A stretch of DNA of 64,000 nt from Pseudomonadota bacterium (GTDB lineage Bacteria; Pseudomonadota; Gammaproteobacteria; Ga0077536), in NCBI GenBank assembly GCA_016719885.1, contig JADJYF010000001.1, positions 248,001-312,000 on the forward strand. Reading direction: 5' to 3'. The notes under the pieces are model-generated. The model saw only the letters and a program-made list of their open reading frames with translations. It did no database searches and was not told the origin of the DNA. Below, in pieces: positions 34,644 to 43,323 of the stretch (within the stretch, counting starts at the first letter, position 1; each line of letters begins with the position of its first letter). A program made the translations under genes and the position numbers.

Positions 34644-35453
34644 AAAGAACGCGATGGTGCGCACCTCGATGCTGCGACGGGGCGGCGCACCGGGCGGCGC
34701 GCCTGGATCGTGAAACGCGCAATGGGCGGTATAGCGCGCCGGCACATCGTGGTCGGAGTCGAAGCACTTGAGCAGCAGCGCTTCATCCGGCCGCAACCCC
34801 GAGCGGTAATACCAGCGATGGCCGGGGCTGAAACGCGCGCTGTACACCTCGCCGGTCCTTTCGGCATAGCGCAGGTCGGTGGGCACCAGGTCGTCGCTGG
34901 CCAGGCTCGCGGCGTCACACACGGCCAGCGGAATGTCGAGCGCGGCATGACCTATTGGCCGCCACAGGTTGATGAAGGCAAAGCGCCCCGTGCCCGGCGC
35001 GCCGTGCGGGAACAGGTCCCGTACGCGCTGGGGTGCGGATTTCTCGGTGTAGTCGTTGTGCACGAAACGCACCGGTTCGCTGACGCCGCTGTTGGCCTGG
35101 CGGGCGAGGGACTTGTCGCGCAGGTTGTAATCGAAGGCATGCACATGGCGCGCGCCGGTGGCACTTGCCACCAACGCGGCGCACTCGGCGAAATACAGTT
35201 CGCTGACGGCATGGTGATCGAAAAAATCCCGCGTGGCCGTGGCGGCATCGAGGTAAGCGAAGCCGTTGTCATCGAGACTGGGTTGGAGCTCGGCGTCGCG
35301 CAGGTCATGGATGGGAACCGTGACCTTGCACATCACCGGCGGCGGCGCGCCGGTCGCCGCCAGCATGTCGACGCCGGGATGGTTGGTATCGGGCGCAAGG
35401 TAATTCAGCACCGCGTCGACGCGGCGCAGGGCGATGGTATCGAGCACAGGCAT
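34638..35453 (-). CDS. CmcJ/NvfI family oxidoreductase
   Basis: A 271-residue protein of the CmcJ/NvfI group, whose founders act in cephamycin and fungal meroterpenoid biosynthesis. Recognisable stretches are RFVHNDYTEKSAPQRVRDL, FINLWRPI, LAVCDA, and HRWYYRSGLRPDEALLLKC with FDSD. Fe(II)/2-oxoglutarate-type chemistry is suspected for parts of the family, and the conserved His-x-Asp (HND) and a later His are compatible. CCGGAG precedes the start. No biosynthetic cluster surrounds it. Confidence 0.75.
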   Translation of the reverse strand: MPVLDTIALRRVDAVLNYLAPDTNHPGVDMLAATGAPPPVMCKVTVPIHDLRDAELQPSLDDNGFAYLDAATATRDFFDHHAVSELYFAECAALVASATGARHVHAFDYNLRDKSLARQANSGVSEPVRFVHNDYTEKSAPQRVRDLFPHGAPGTGRFAFINLWRPIGHAALDIPLAVCDAASLASDDLVPTDLRYAERTGEVYSARFSPGHRWYYRSGLRPDEALLLKCFDSDHDVPARYTAHCAFHDPGAPPGAPPRRSIEVRTIAFFG

Positions 35454-35690
35454 CGCGGACTCCGGGCATGACTATTGCGCCTCAGGATGGCGGAAGTACG
35501 CCGCCGCGACAACGCTCGCGGGCCACGCATTCGCTCGATTCGCTCGCCGGACGCGCGTCGGCGGCCGCTGAATGTAAAACTTTAGGCGCAGAGGCGGCGG
35601 GCGCTTGCAGGCGTCGGCGTGGCTCGTCAATCATGGCCTTGAGGACCGGGGAGGGTAGGAGCTCGCTGGCAACCTGGGAGAACAAGCAAA

Positions 35691-36065
35691 ATGAAGTCGA
35701 AGCCGGGCAAACAAGGCCTGTGTGCGCTGGGATTGGCGTTGACGTTGGCCGCCATCTCCAGCCACGCCGCTGATCAGGGCTATCCGCTGCGCGTGGTGTC
35801 TTCACAGCTCGTCGCGGCGGACAAGGGCGCGAGCGTCACCACCCGCATATCGCGCAGCCTGACCAATTCTCTGCTTGCGCCGCGCCAGCTGCGCATTGCC
35901 CTGCTGGCTGCCGATGGCAGTGTGCGGGACGAGAAACGACGCTTCGTCGGCCCTGCGCAGCTCGCGCGCCACAGCGCGCGGGATGTCTACCTGAACACTG
36001 TCCTCGACGTCGCGCCACAGGCACAGGATCGCCTGCAGGTCGAGTGGCTTGCGAGCAGCCGCTAG
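35691..36065 (+). CDS. Small exported hypothetical protein
   Basis: A 124-residue protein with a signal peptide (CALGLALTLAAISSHAA) and a mature part of about 97 residues, basic and rich in Ala, Arg and Leu. A beta-sandwich-like pattern of short strands (LRVVSSQLVAADKG, LRIALLAADGSVRDE) is suggested but not identifiable. GGGAGAAC precedes the ATG. Its stop is six bases from the end of the convergent OprB-type porin gene. Function unknown. Confidence 0.55.
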   Translation: MKSKPGKQGLCALGLALTLAAISSHAADQGYPLRVVSSQLVAADKGASVTTRISRSLTNSLLAPRQLRIALLAADGSVRDEKRRFVGPAQLARHSARDVYLNTVLDVAPQAQDRLQVEWLASSR

Positions 36066-36071
36066 TCGCCG

Positions 36072-37250
36072 CTAGAGGGTCACCTGCAGGCGCAGACCCA
36101 GCACCAGGGCATTGTCGATGCCGCTGTCGGTGCCGGGGTCGATGATGTACTGCAGGTCGGGCTGTACCGTCAGCCACGGCTTGGGCGTGATGAGATAGCT
36201 CGCCTCGAGCGTCGTTTCGGCGCGCTCGAGCCCGACGTTCACGCGACGAAAGTGGTCGCCGTTACGGGCATGGGCGACGGCGAGACCGGCGACGTCGCGC
36301 GGGCGTTGCGGCAAGGGACCGGTCCAGCTCACGCCGCCGCCGACATAGGTGGCAATCTGGTTGTTGTCGCCGTCGGCGAAGCCCAACTGGGTGAACACGC
36401 CGACGCCGCGCCCATCTTCGTCGCGCCACAAATCGGTTTCGCCAATCGCGTAGATACCCGAGTTGTCGTCCTGCGGTCGACCATCGAGGTCGTCGATGTT
36501 GGCAGTGTGATGCCAGCCGCCGACACCGACTTTGAAGTACCGCGATTCGCTGCCGAGCAGGCCGGCCTCGGCAATCACGAACACGCCATCGCCGTGGTCG
36601 AAGCTGATGTGGGTGCCGTAAGGGTCGTTGGGGTCACCGGCCACGCCATCGTAGATGGCGGCCAGCAGGTAGGTGTTCGGCGTCCAGTTCAGACGCAGCC
36701 GCACGCCCGGTGAAGTGGTCGGGAAAATCGACGGACCCACCTGCGCGAGTTCGGGGCCGACGCCGAGCGAACTGTTCAGGAATATGCCGCTGTGCTCAGT
36801 CACGTAGAAGTCGGCGTTGGCGTCGTGCAGTCCAACCGCGATGCCGAGCCTGTCGTCCAGAAAGCGATGCTCGTAGTAGGCCTCGAACAACTTGAAGGTG
36901 TCGGGCGCTTCGAGGTTGCTCGCGACCTGCATGTCACCCGCGCGCCGACTCGGATCACCACCGGTATTGCCGAGCAGGTAGAACTGCAGACTGCCGTTGT
37001 TCCACCACCCGGCCTTGCCCGTATCGAGCGTGAACACCAGGTCGAAATTGGCCGGTGTCTCGACGCCGCGCGAGCGGCCGCCGTCGACTATCGCCATGAG
37101 ATCGGTGCTGGCAACGAATTCCATGTCGAGGCCGCGATCGGCCAGCGCCTGGCGCTGTCCGCCCCAGTCTCCCAACAGCCAGGCGCTGTCCTCGGCTCCC
37201 GCCGGGACGGCCCACAGGCTTGACGCGATCAGTGTGACGATGCCTTTCAT
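36072..37250 (-). CDS. Carbohydrate-selective porin, OprB family
   Basis: A 392-residue outer-membrane barrel with a signal peptide ending AVPAGA. The N-terminal AWLLGDWGGQRQALADRGL is the OprB signature. Further alternating strands include WWNNGSLQFYLLGNTGG, GPSIFPTTSPGVRLRLNW and the last strand LVLGLRLQVTL. It would admit sugars or related solutes. It begins only five bases after the chemoreceptor stop codon, so uptake and chemotaxis are transcriptionally linked. The ligand is not known. Confidence 0.85.
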   Translation of the reverse strand: MKGIVTLIASSLWAVPAGAEDSAWLLGDWGGQRQALADRGLDMEFVASTDLMAIVDGGRSRGVETPANFDLVFTLDTGKAGWWNNGSLQFYLLGNTGGDPSRRAGDMQVASNLEAPDTFKLFEAYYEHRFLDDRLGIAVGLHDANADFYVTEHSGIFLNSSLGVGPELAQVGPSIFPTTSPGVRLRLNWTPNTYLLAAIYDGVAGDPNDPYGTHISFDHGDGVFVIAEAGLLGSESRYFKVGVGGWHHTANIDDLDGRPQDDNSGIYAIGETDLWRDEDGRGVGVFTQLGFADGDNNQIATYVGGGVSWTGPLPQRPRDVAGLAVAHARNGDHFRRVNVGLERAETTLEASYLITPKPWLTVQPDLQYIIDPGTDSGIDNALVLGLRLQVTL

Positions 37251-37255
37251 GAGGT

Positions 37256-39877
37256 TCAGAACTCGTTCCAGGTGTCGTCACCATTGACGACTTTGGCCGC
37301 GCGCGGCGTGTTGACCGCGGTGTCGTTGCCACTCCACGGGCGGCTGGCCTTGCGACGTTCGGCGGCCGGCTCGACGCCGGACGCCGGCGGCGCCATGAAC
37401 TCGCGCCTGCTGCCCTTGAAGAACGACATGAGCTCGGTCAGGGCGCGGGTTTCGTCGTCCATCGATTCACTGGCGGCGGTCGCTTCCTCGACCAGGGCTG
37501 CGTTCTGCTGCGTGACTTCGTCGAGCTGCGAGAGCGCGGTGTTGACCTGTTCGATGCCGCTGAGCTGTTCTTCCGAGGCCGCCGTGATCTCGGCGATGAT
37601 GTCGCTCACGCTCTTCACCGCGCCGACGATGTCGCGCAGCGTGCTGCCGGAGTCGTTCACGAGCTGCGTGCCATGATTGACCTTGTCGACGCTGTCGCCG
37701 ATGAGATCCTTGATTTCGCGCGCCGCCGCCGCGCTGTTCTGCGCGAGATTGCGTACTTCGCTTGCCACCACCGCGAAGCCGCGACCCTGTTCGCCGGCGC
37801 GCGCCGCTTCGACGGCGGCGTTCAAGGCCAGCAGGTTGGTCTGGAAGGCGATGCCGTTGATGACCGAGATGATGTCGGCAATCTTGCTGCTGGCGGCGTT
37901 GATGGCGGTCATGGCGTTGATCGCGTCGGCCACCACCTGGCCGCCCTTTTCCGCTTCGGCGCGGGCCGAGGAGGCGAGCTGGTTGGCCTGGCGCGCGTTG
38001 CCGGTATTGTCCTGTACGCGCTGGGTGAGTGACTGGATGGCCGCCGAGGTTTCTTCAATGGATGCCGCCTGTTCCTGGGTGCGGCGGTTGAGATCCTGGT
38101 TGCCCTTGGCGATTTCGGTCGCCGAGGTGCCGATGCTGTTGGCCGACTGGCCAATGCGCGTGACCATGTTCGCGAGGTTCTCGACCGAGGCGTCCATGGC
38201 ATCGCGCAGCACCGCGAATTCGCCGCGGTAGTCGCCAGCCATGCGACCGCTGAGGTCGCCGGCCGCGAGACCGGTCATGACCGAGCGCGCCGAGCTGACC
38301 GGCCCGGCCATCGCATCGAGCATGGCGTTCATGCCTGCGACTATGCGACGGAAATCGCCCCAGTGGCGATCGAGTTCAGCGCGCTGGTCGAGCTGGCCGG
38401 CGCCGGCCGCCTCGACCAGCGCCGTGGCGTCTTCGATCATGGCGCGCAGTACGTCACAGCAGGTGTTGAGGTTGCTCTTGATGTCGTTGAACGCACCATG
38501 GAATTCGGTGGTGATCGGCGCCGGAATCTTGCCGTCGGCAATCGCCTTCAACTGCTCGGCAGCGATATTCAACGGCGCGGTGATGGCATCCAGCATATGG
38601 TTGACCGATTCGGCCAGCGCGCGCGTGAAGCCATGGAAACTGTCGGACTTCAGGCGACTGTCGAGACGGCCTGCGATGGCGTCGTCGAGCACTGACTGGA
38701 TCTGACGCTCGGCTTCGCGCTGCTCGGTCAGGTCCACCCATTCGCATACCACGCCCAGGCGCTCGCCATGCTCGCCACGCACCGGCGTGGCAGTGACGCT
38801 GAAGGTCTTGCCGCCCAACAGCAGCTCATCGGTACGCGGCGCGCTGAGGCGCTCGAGCGCGGCGGGAATGCGGCGCTCGGTGTAGAACTGATCGATATTG
38901 CGGCCGACCATGGCGGCCGGGTTGAAATTCACGAGGTCGCGTTTGAGGTCGCCGGCGTAGCGCTGGAACATCGCCTGCGCGGTGTCGTTGACGTACACCA
39001 CTTCCATGGCGTCGTTGCACAGCACGACGTTGGCGGCGGCGGCGTTCAATGCCTGCTGCACGCGCAGCGCGGCATCGGCACGTTCCTGTTCCACCCTGCG
39101 CCGCGCTTCCAGGTCGTCGAGCACGCCGTTGAACTCGGTCTGCACTGCTTCGAATTCGTGATGGAAACCGTCGAGACGCGTGGCGCTGCCTTGTTCGCTG
39201 CGCAGCGCGTGGATGGCCCGGTACAGGCGGTCGAGCGGTGAGGTGATGCCTCGGATCAGGAAGAACGACACCACGATGGCCGCCACCGCCGACAGCAGGA
39301 ACATCGCCATGATCCATTTCGCGCCGCTTTGGGCGGCAGCGTCGGCCTCGACTTCAGCCTTCCGGGCGTCGGCTTCAATGAGGTCCGAGAGGCTGGACAT
39401 GCGGCCTTCGAGTTCCTTGAAGGAGGCCAGGAAGCGCGGCATGCCGGCCTCGGCGACGCTGGCGTCCTGGAAGGCCCGAGTGGTGATTTCGCGGGCAGCG
39501 GTGGCGTAGGCGTCCAGCGCCGGGCGCACGTCTTCGATGGCGGTCTTGATTTCAGGGGACAGCGGCAGCGTGGCGTTGTGGTCGATGTTTTCGCGGAACG
39601 AAGTGATATGTTCCTCGACGTCGGCCACTACCTGCTTGTGGCCCGCCTCGTCACGGCTCTGCGCGGCGCGCAGGGCTGACAGCACATCGGCGCGCAGAGC
39701 GTCATGCATCATGTCGCTTTCCATGTGACCGCGCAGCGCGCCCATCTTGATGTTGACGCCAGTCAGCGCATCGCCAAGCTGCTTTTCACTGTGGTAGCCG
39801 ACCAGCCCGACCACCAGTGTCGCGACGATTCCAAAGGCGGCAAATGCCCGCAGCTTCTCCTTTACGCCAAATTGCAT
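37256..39877 (-). CDS. Methyl-accepting chemotaxis protein with PAS domain and CheR-binding tail
   Basis: An 873-residue chemoreceptor. A first membrane helix (about 12-30), a periplasmic helical sensor (about 35-190), a second helix near WIMAMFLLSAVAAIVV, a HAMP region, a PAS domain (about 270-380; VVLCNDAMEVVYVNDTAQ) and further HAMP-like segments precede the signalling hairpin with NGIAFQTNLLALNAAVEAAR and AGEQGRGFAVVASEVRNLAQ. The C-terminus ends DTWNEF, an xWxxF pentapeptide that tethers CheR in other receptors. The ATG is preferred to an upstream GTG at 39925. It is cotranscribed with the porin. Confidence 0.9.
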   Translation of the reverse strand: MQFGVKEKLRAFAAFGIVATLVVGLVGYHSEKQLGDALTGVNIKMGALRGHMESDMMHDALRADVLSALRAAQSRDEAGHKQVVADVEEHITSFRENIDHNATLPLSPEIKTAIEDVRPALDAYATAAREITTRAFQDASVAEAGMPRFLASFKELEGRMSSLSDLIEADARKAEVEADAAAQSGAKWIMAMFLLSAVAAIVVSFFLIRGITSPLDRLYRAIHALRSEQGSATRLDGFHHEFEAVQTEFNGVLDDLEARRRVEQERADAALRVQQALNAAAANVVLCNDAMEVVYVNDTAQAMFQRYAGDLKRDLVNFNPAAMVGRNIDQFYTERRIPAALERLSAPRTDELLLGGKTFSVTATPVRGEHGERLGVVCEWVDLTEQREAERQIQSVLDDAIAGRLDSRLKSDSFHGFTRALAESVNHMLDAITAPLNIAAEQLKAIADGKIPAPITTEFHGAFNDIKSNLNTCCDVLRAMIEDATALVEAAGAGQLDQRAELDRHWGDFRRIVAGMNAMLDAMAGPVSSARSVMTGLAAGDLSGRMAGDYRGEFAVLRDAMDASVENLANMVTRIGQSANSIGTSATEIAKGNQDLNRRTQEQAASIEETSAAIQSLTQRVQDNTGNARQANQLASSARAEAEKGGQVVADAINAMTAINAASSKIADIISVINGIAFQTNLLALNAAVEAARAGEQGRGFAVVASEVRNLAQNSAAAAREIKDLIGDSVDKVNHGTQLVNDSGSTLRDIVGAVKSVSDIIAEITAASEEQLSGIEQVNTALSQLDEVTQQNAALVEEATAASESMDDETRALTELMSFFKGSRREFMAPPASGVEPAAERRKASRPWSGNDTAVNTPRAAKVVNGDDTWNEF

Positions 39878-40005
39878 GCTCAACGCCTGGTCAGTGTACG
39901 GAACGCACGTGGGCTCCAAGTTCACGGTGGAAGCGGCGCAGGTGCCGGTCGGCCGTGAACGACAGCCTCCCCATAGCGGCCGCCTGGCGACCGTGCTTGA
40001 GGTGA

Positions 40006-40024
40006 GGCGGCAAAGCTTGCCGCC
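40006..40024 (-). terminator. Hairpin between the GST and chemoreceptor genes
   Basis: Perfect 8-bp arms (GGCGGCAA/TTGCCGCC) with a 3-nt loop lie about 77 bases past the GST stop on the minus strand. It may be a terminator or a leader element of the receptor gene. Confidence 0.35.
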
Positions 40025-40100
40025 ATGGACGAGGAGTTGGGGCGAGGGGCTAGGCGAGCCGACGGACTGAGTGGGGATCAGATGTGCGGGGCAGCTTACG

Positions 40101-40736
40101 TCAGGCCTCGGCGCTGGGCCGCGCCGAGACCTTGGCGTACCAGGCGAGCGTGCGGGTGTTTTGCGGCGGGATGGCGAATTTGACCCAGGCCACGAAGTCG
40201 ACGGCGCACAGCGCGGTGATGTCGGCCATGGTGTAGATATCGCCGGCCACGAACTCGCTTTCGTTGAGATAGATCTCCAGCCACTTGAAAAAGCGCGCGA
40301 TGGATTGCGTGCCGCGCTCGACGAGCCCGGGAATGGCCGGTATCACCTCACCCCCGGCGCCCGGCAGCGAGCGCTGCGCAAAATTCGGATGCTGATTGCG
40401 AAATACTTCCGAGCCGCCAATCATGCCGTCGAATTCCATCTTGCGCTGGCGCGATTCGACGATCGCCATCTCCTTCGCATTGCGGCCGAGCAGCGGCGGC
40501 TCGGGTTGCACGCATTCGAAATAGCGGCAGATGGCCATCACCTCGTCGAAGCGCGTGCCGTCGTCGAGTTCCAGGGTGGGCAGCAGGCCGCGCGGATTGA
40601 TGGCGAGAAACTCCGGTTTCAGATTGTCGCCCTCCAGGATGTTTACCTCGATGGTCGGCAGGCTGATGCCTTTCTCGGCAAGGAAGATGCGCGCGCGGCG
40701 CGGGTTGGGCGTGATCTTGCTGTCATAGAACTTCAT
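40101..40736 (-). CDS. Glutathione S-transferase family protein
   Basis: A 211-residue GST. The N-terminal domain shows YDSKITPNPRRARIFLAEKG and INPRGLLPTLELDDGTRFDE; the C-terminal domain has EFVAGDIYTMADITALCAVDF. It resembles the GST at 32.6 kb in layout but is clearly divergent. CAGGAGC precedes the ATG. It begins 33 bases after the ABC exporter gene on the same strand, so the two may share a transcript, as in detoxification pairs; this is inference. Confidence 0.9.
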   Translation of the reverse strand: MKFYDSKITPNPRRARIFLAEKGISLPTIEVNILEGDNLKPEFLAINPRGLLPTLELDDGTRFDEVMAICRYFECVQPEPPLLGRNAKEMAIVESRQRKMEFDGMIGGSEVFRNQHPNFAQRSLPGAGGEVIPAIPGLVERGTQSIARFFKWLEIYLNESEFVAGDIYTMADITALCAVDFVAWVKFAIPPQNTRTLAWYAKVSARPSAEA

Positions 40737-40769
40737 TGCATGGGGCTCCTGGGATGACTGCGTCGGGAA

Positions 40770-42572
40770 TCAGGCCGGCAGCGCCGGGTCGGTGGTCGCG
40801 CCGTCTTTGAACTGCAACTCGGCAAGCCGTGCATACAGGCCGCCTTCCTCGCTGAGATCGGCATGGGTGCCGCTGGCGACGATGCGGCCGGCATCCAGCA
40901 CCACGATGCGGTCGGCGCTGCGCACGGTGGCCAGCCGATGGGCGATGACCAGCGTCGCGCGATCGCGCATCAGCGCTCTCAAGGCTTCCTGCACCAGCAG
41001 TTCCGATTCCGCGTCGAGCGCGCTGGTCGCCTCGTCCAGCAACAGGATGGCCGGCTGCTTCAATACTGCGCGCGCAATCGAGATTCGTTGCTGCTGGCCG
41101 CCCGACAGGCGCACGCCGTGTTCGCCAACCTCGGTCGCGTAGCCCTGCGGCAGCTTGTCGATGAAGTCGGCGGCCGCGGCGGCGCGCGCGGCGGCGCGCA
41201 CTTCCTCGTCGCTCGCATCGGGCCGGCCGTAACGGATGTTCTCCATGATGGTGTCGGCGAACAGCACGGTGTCCTGCGCGACTATCGCGATGCGCTGGCG
41301 CAGCTCGCGCGGCGCGACGCGTGCGATGTCGACGCCATCGAGCAGGATGCGGCCCTGCTGCGGCCGATAGAAGGCCAGCGCCAGGGCCAGCACGCTGCTC
41401 TTGCCGGCGCCCGATGGCCCGACCAGGGCGATGGTCTGCCCTCGTTCGAGGTTCAGGTTGAAATCGGTGAGCGCCGGCGGCGTGGGGCGGGATGGATAGC
41501 TGAAGCCCACGCCTTCGAATCGCAACTCGCCGCGCGATGGCAGCGGCAGCGTGTCGGGCACCGCGGGCAGCGGGTGGTCGGGCTGCACCGCCAGCAGTTC
41601 GACCAGCCTGTCGGTCGCGCCTGCCGCTTGTTGCAAGGCGCCGAAGATCTCCGACAGGCCGGCGGTCGAGCCGCCGGCGAACACCGCGTACAGCAGGAAC
41701 TGGCCGAGTTCGCCGCCGCTCATGCGACCGCTGACCACATCCTGCGCGCCGATCCACAGCACCAGTACCAGTGCGCCGAACACCATGGTGATGGCATAGG
41801 CGGTCAACAGGGCTCGCTGGCGGATGCGACGGCGCGCGGCGTCGAACGCGCCTTGCACGCTGGCATCGTAACGAGCGCCGTGCAACTGTTCGAGCGTGTA
41901 GGCCTGTACCAGCGGCATGGCGTTCAATACTTCGCCGGCGAGCGCCGAGGTGTCGGCCAGCCGATCCTGGCTGGCGCGCGACAAGGCGCGCACGCGACGC
42001 CCGGCAAGGATGATGGGCACCACCACCAGTGGGATCACGAGCAGGATGATGCCGGTCAGGCGCGGGCTCGTGATTGACAGCATCACCACCGCGCCAAACA
42101 GTGTCAGTGAACTGCGCAGGGCTATCGACAGGCTGCTGCCGACCACGTTCTGGATGAGCGTGGTATCGGTGGTGAGTCGCGACAGCAGTTCGCCGCTCTT
42201 GGTCACTTCGAAAAAGCTCGGGCTCAAGCCGAGCACATGGCGGAACACCGCGCTGCGGAGATCCGCCACCACCCGTTCGCCCAGCCACGACACCAGGTAG
42301 AAGCGCAGCGCGGCGAAGCAGGCGGTCGCCACCGCCAGCGCGAACAGGCCGAGGAAATAGCGGTTGACCGACGCACTGTGGGCGGCGCTCAAACCGCTGT
42401 CCACCACGTGGCGCACCGCGACCGGCATGGCGAGCGTCGACAGCGCCGCCGCCAGCAGCGCCAGCAAGGCCGCCGCAATCACCCGATGGTAGGGAGTGAG
42501 GAAGGGGCGCAGGCCACGCAGGCCGCTGAAGCGGTAGCGTGGCTTGGCGGCGGGGTCAACGGCTGCGTTCAT
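40770..42572 (-). CDS. ABC exporter with fused membrane and ATPase domains (MsbA/ABCB-like)
   Basis: A 600-residue half-transporter. Residues about 20-320 hold six membrane helices. The nucleotide-binding domain has Walker A GPSGAGKSS, Q-loop IVAQDTVLFADT, signature VRLSGGQQQRISIARA, Walker B AILLLDEATSALDAE and the H-loop VIAHRL. It exports lipids, peptides or drugs as a homodimer. No SD is visible at the chosen ATG (MNAAVDPA). It is divergent from the DUF938 gene across about 120 bases. Confidence 0.9.
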   Translation of the reverse strand: MNAAVDPAAKPRYRFSGLRGLRPFLTPYHRVIAAALLALLAAALSTLAMPVAVRHVVDSGLSAAHSASVNRYFLGLFALAVATACFAALRFYLVSWLGERVVADLRSAVFRHVLGLSPSFFEVTKSGELLSRLTTDTTLIQNVVGSSLSIALRSSLTLFGAVVMLSITSPRLTGIILLVIPLVVVPIILAGRRVRALSRASQDRLADTSALAGEVLNAMPLVQAYTLEQLHGARYDASVQGAFDAARRRIRQRALLTAYAITMVFGALVLVLWIGAQDVVSGRMSGGELGQFLLYAVFAGGSTAGLSEIFGALQQAAGATDRLVELLAVQPDHPLPAVPDTLPLPSRGELRFEGVGFSYPSRPTPPALTDFNLNLERGQTIALVGPSGAGKSSVLALALAFYRPQQGRILLDGVDIARVAPRELRQRIAIVAQDTVLFADTIMENIRYGRPDASDEEVRAAARAAAAADFIDKLPQGYATEVGEHGVRLSGGQQQRISIARAVLKQPAILLLDEATSALDAESELLVQEALRALMRDRATLVIAHRLATVRSADRIVVLDAGRIVASGTHADLSEEGGLYARLAELQFKDGATTDPALPA

Positions 42573-42692
42573 GGCAAGGGAGGCGCGCTGCGCTTTCGAA
42601 GTGGCGCGTGACCATAGCACAGTGCGTTGTCGGCGCTGTCGCGCTATCGATCTGGCGGTGCCGAGCGCTGCGCCGCTGGATAGAATCGCGCC

Positions 42693-43286
42693 ATGAGCCG
42701 ACCGTTCAATCCCGCTGCCGAGCGCAACAAGGCGCCCATCCTTGCCGTCATCGAGCGTTACCTGCTGCGCGCCCGCACGGTGCTGGAGATCGGCGCCGGC
42801 AGCGGTCAGCACGCGCTGTTCCTGGCCGCGCAGTTGCCGCATCTGCGCTGGCAGGCGAGCGAACAGCCCAGCCAGGTGGCGGGACTGCGCGAGAATCTCG
42901 CCGGCGCGGGCCTCGCCAACCTGTGCCCCGCCATTGCGCTCGATGTGCAGCGCGAGCCCTGGCCGCTGGCGGTGGTGGATGCGGTATACGCCGCCAACGT
43001 CGTGCAGTGCATGACTTCGCCGGCATTGGCCGCGCTGTTTCGCGGCGTCGGCGCGCACCTGGCCGCCGCCGGCGTGTTCCTGCTGTATGGTCCGTTCAAT
43101 CGTGACGGCCGTTTCACCAGCGAAGGCAACCAACAGCTCGACGCCTGGGCGCGCTCGTTGGATGCGGATTTCGGTCTGCGCGATCGCGCGCTGCTGGAGC
43201 AATTGGCCGCCCGCCACGGCCTCGTGCTGGACGACGATCACTGCATGCCGGCCAACAATCAGCTGTTGGTGTGGCGGCGCGCCTGA
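42693..43286 (+). CDS. DUF938 family, SAM-methyltransferase-like protein
   Basis: A 197-residue protein with the DUF938 start FNPAAERNKAPILAVI, a SAM motif I VLEIGAGSGQHALFLA, then YAANVVQCMTSPALAALFRG and LYGPFNRDGRFTSEGN. It is the full family length. Family members look like methyltransferases, but no substrate is established to my knowledge. It lies 37 bases upstream of the acyl-CoA synthetase gene on the same strand and may begin that transcript. Confidence 0.85.
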   Translation: MSRPFNPAAERNKAPILAVIERYLLRARTVLEIGAGSGQHALFLAAQLPHLRWQASEQPSQVAGLRENLAGAGLANLCPAIALDVQREPWPLAVVDAVYAANVVQCMTSPALAALFRGVGAHLAAAGVFLLYGPFNRDGRFTSEGNQQLDAWARSLDADFGLRDRALLEQLAARHGLVLDDDHCMPANNQLLVWRRA

Positions 43287-43323
43287 TGCCGATGACTTCA
43301 CCTGCCCTTGACGCTTTTTATCC

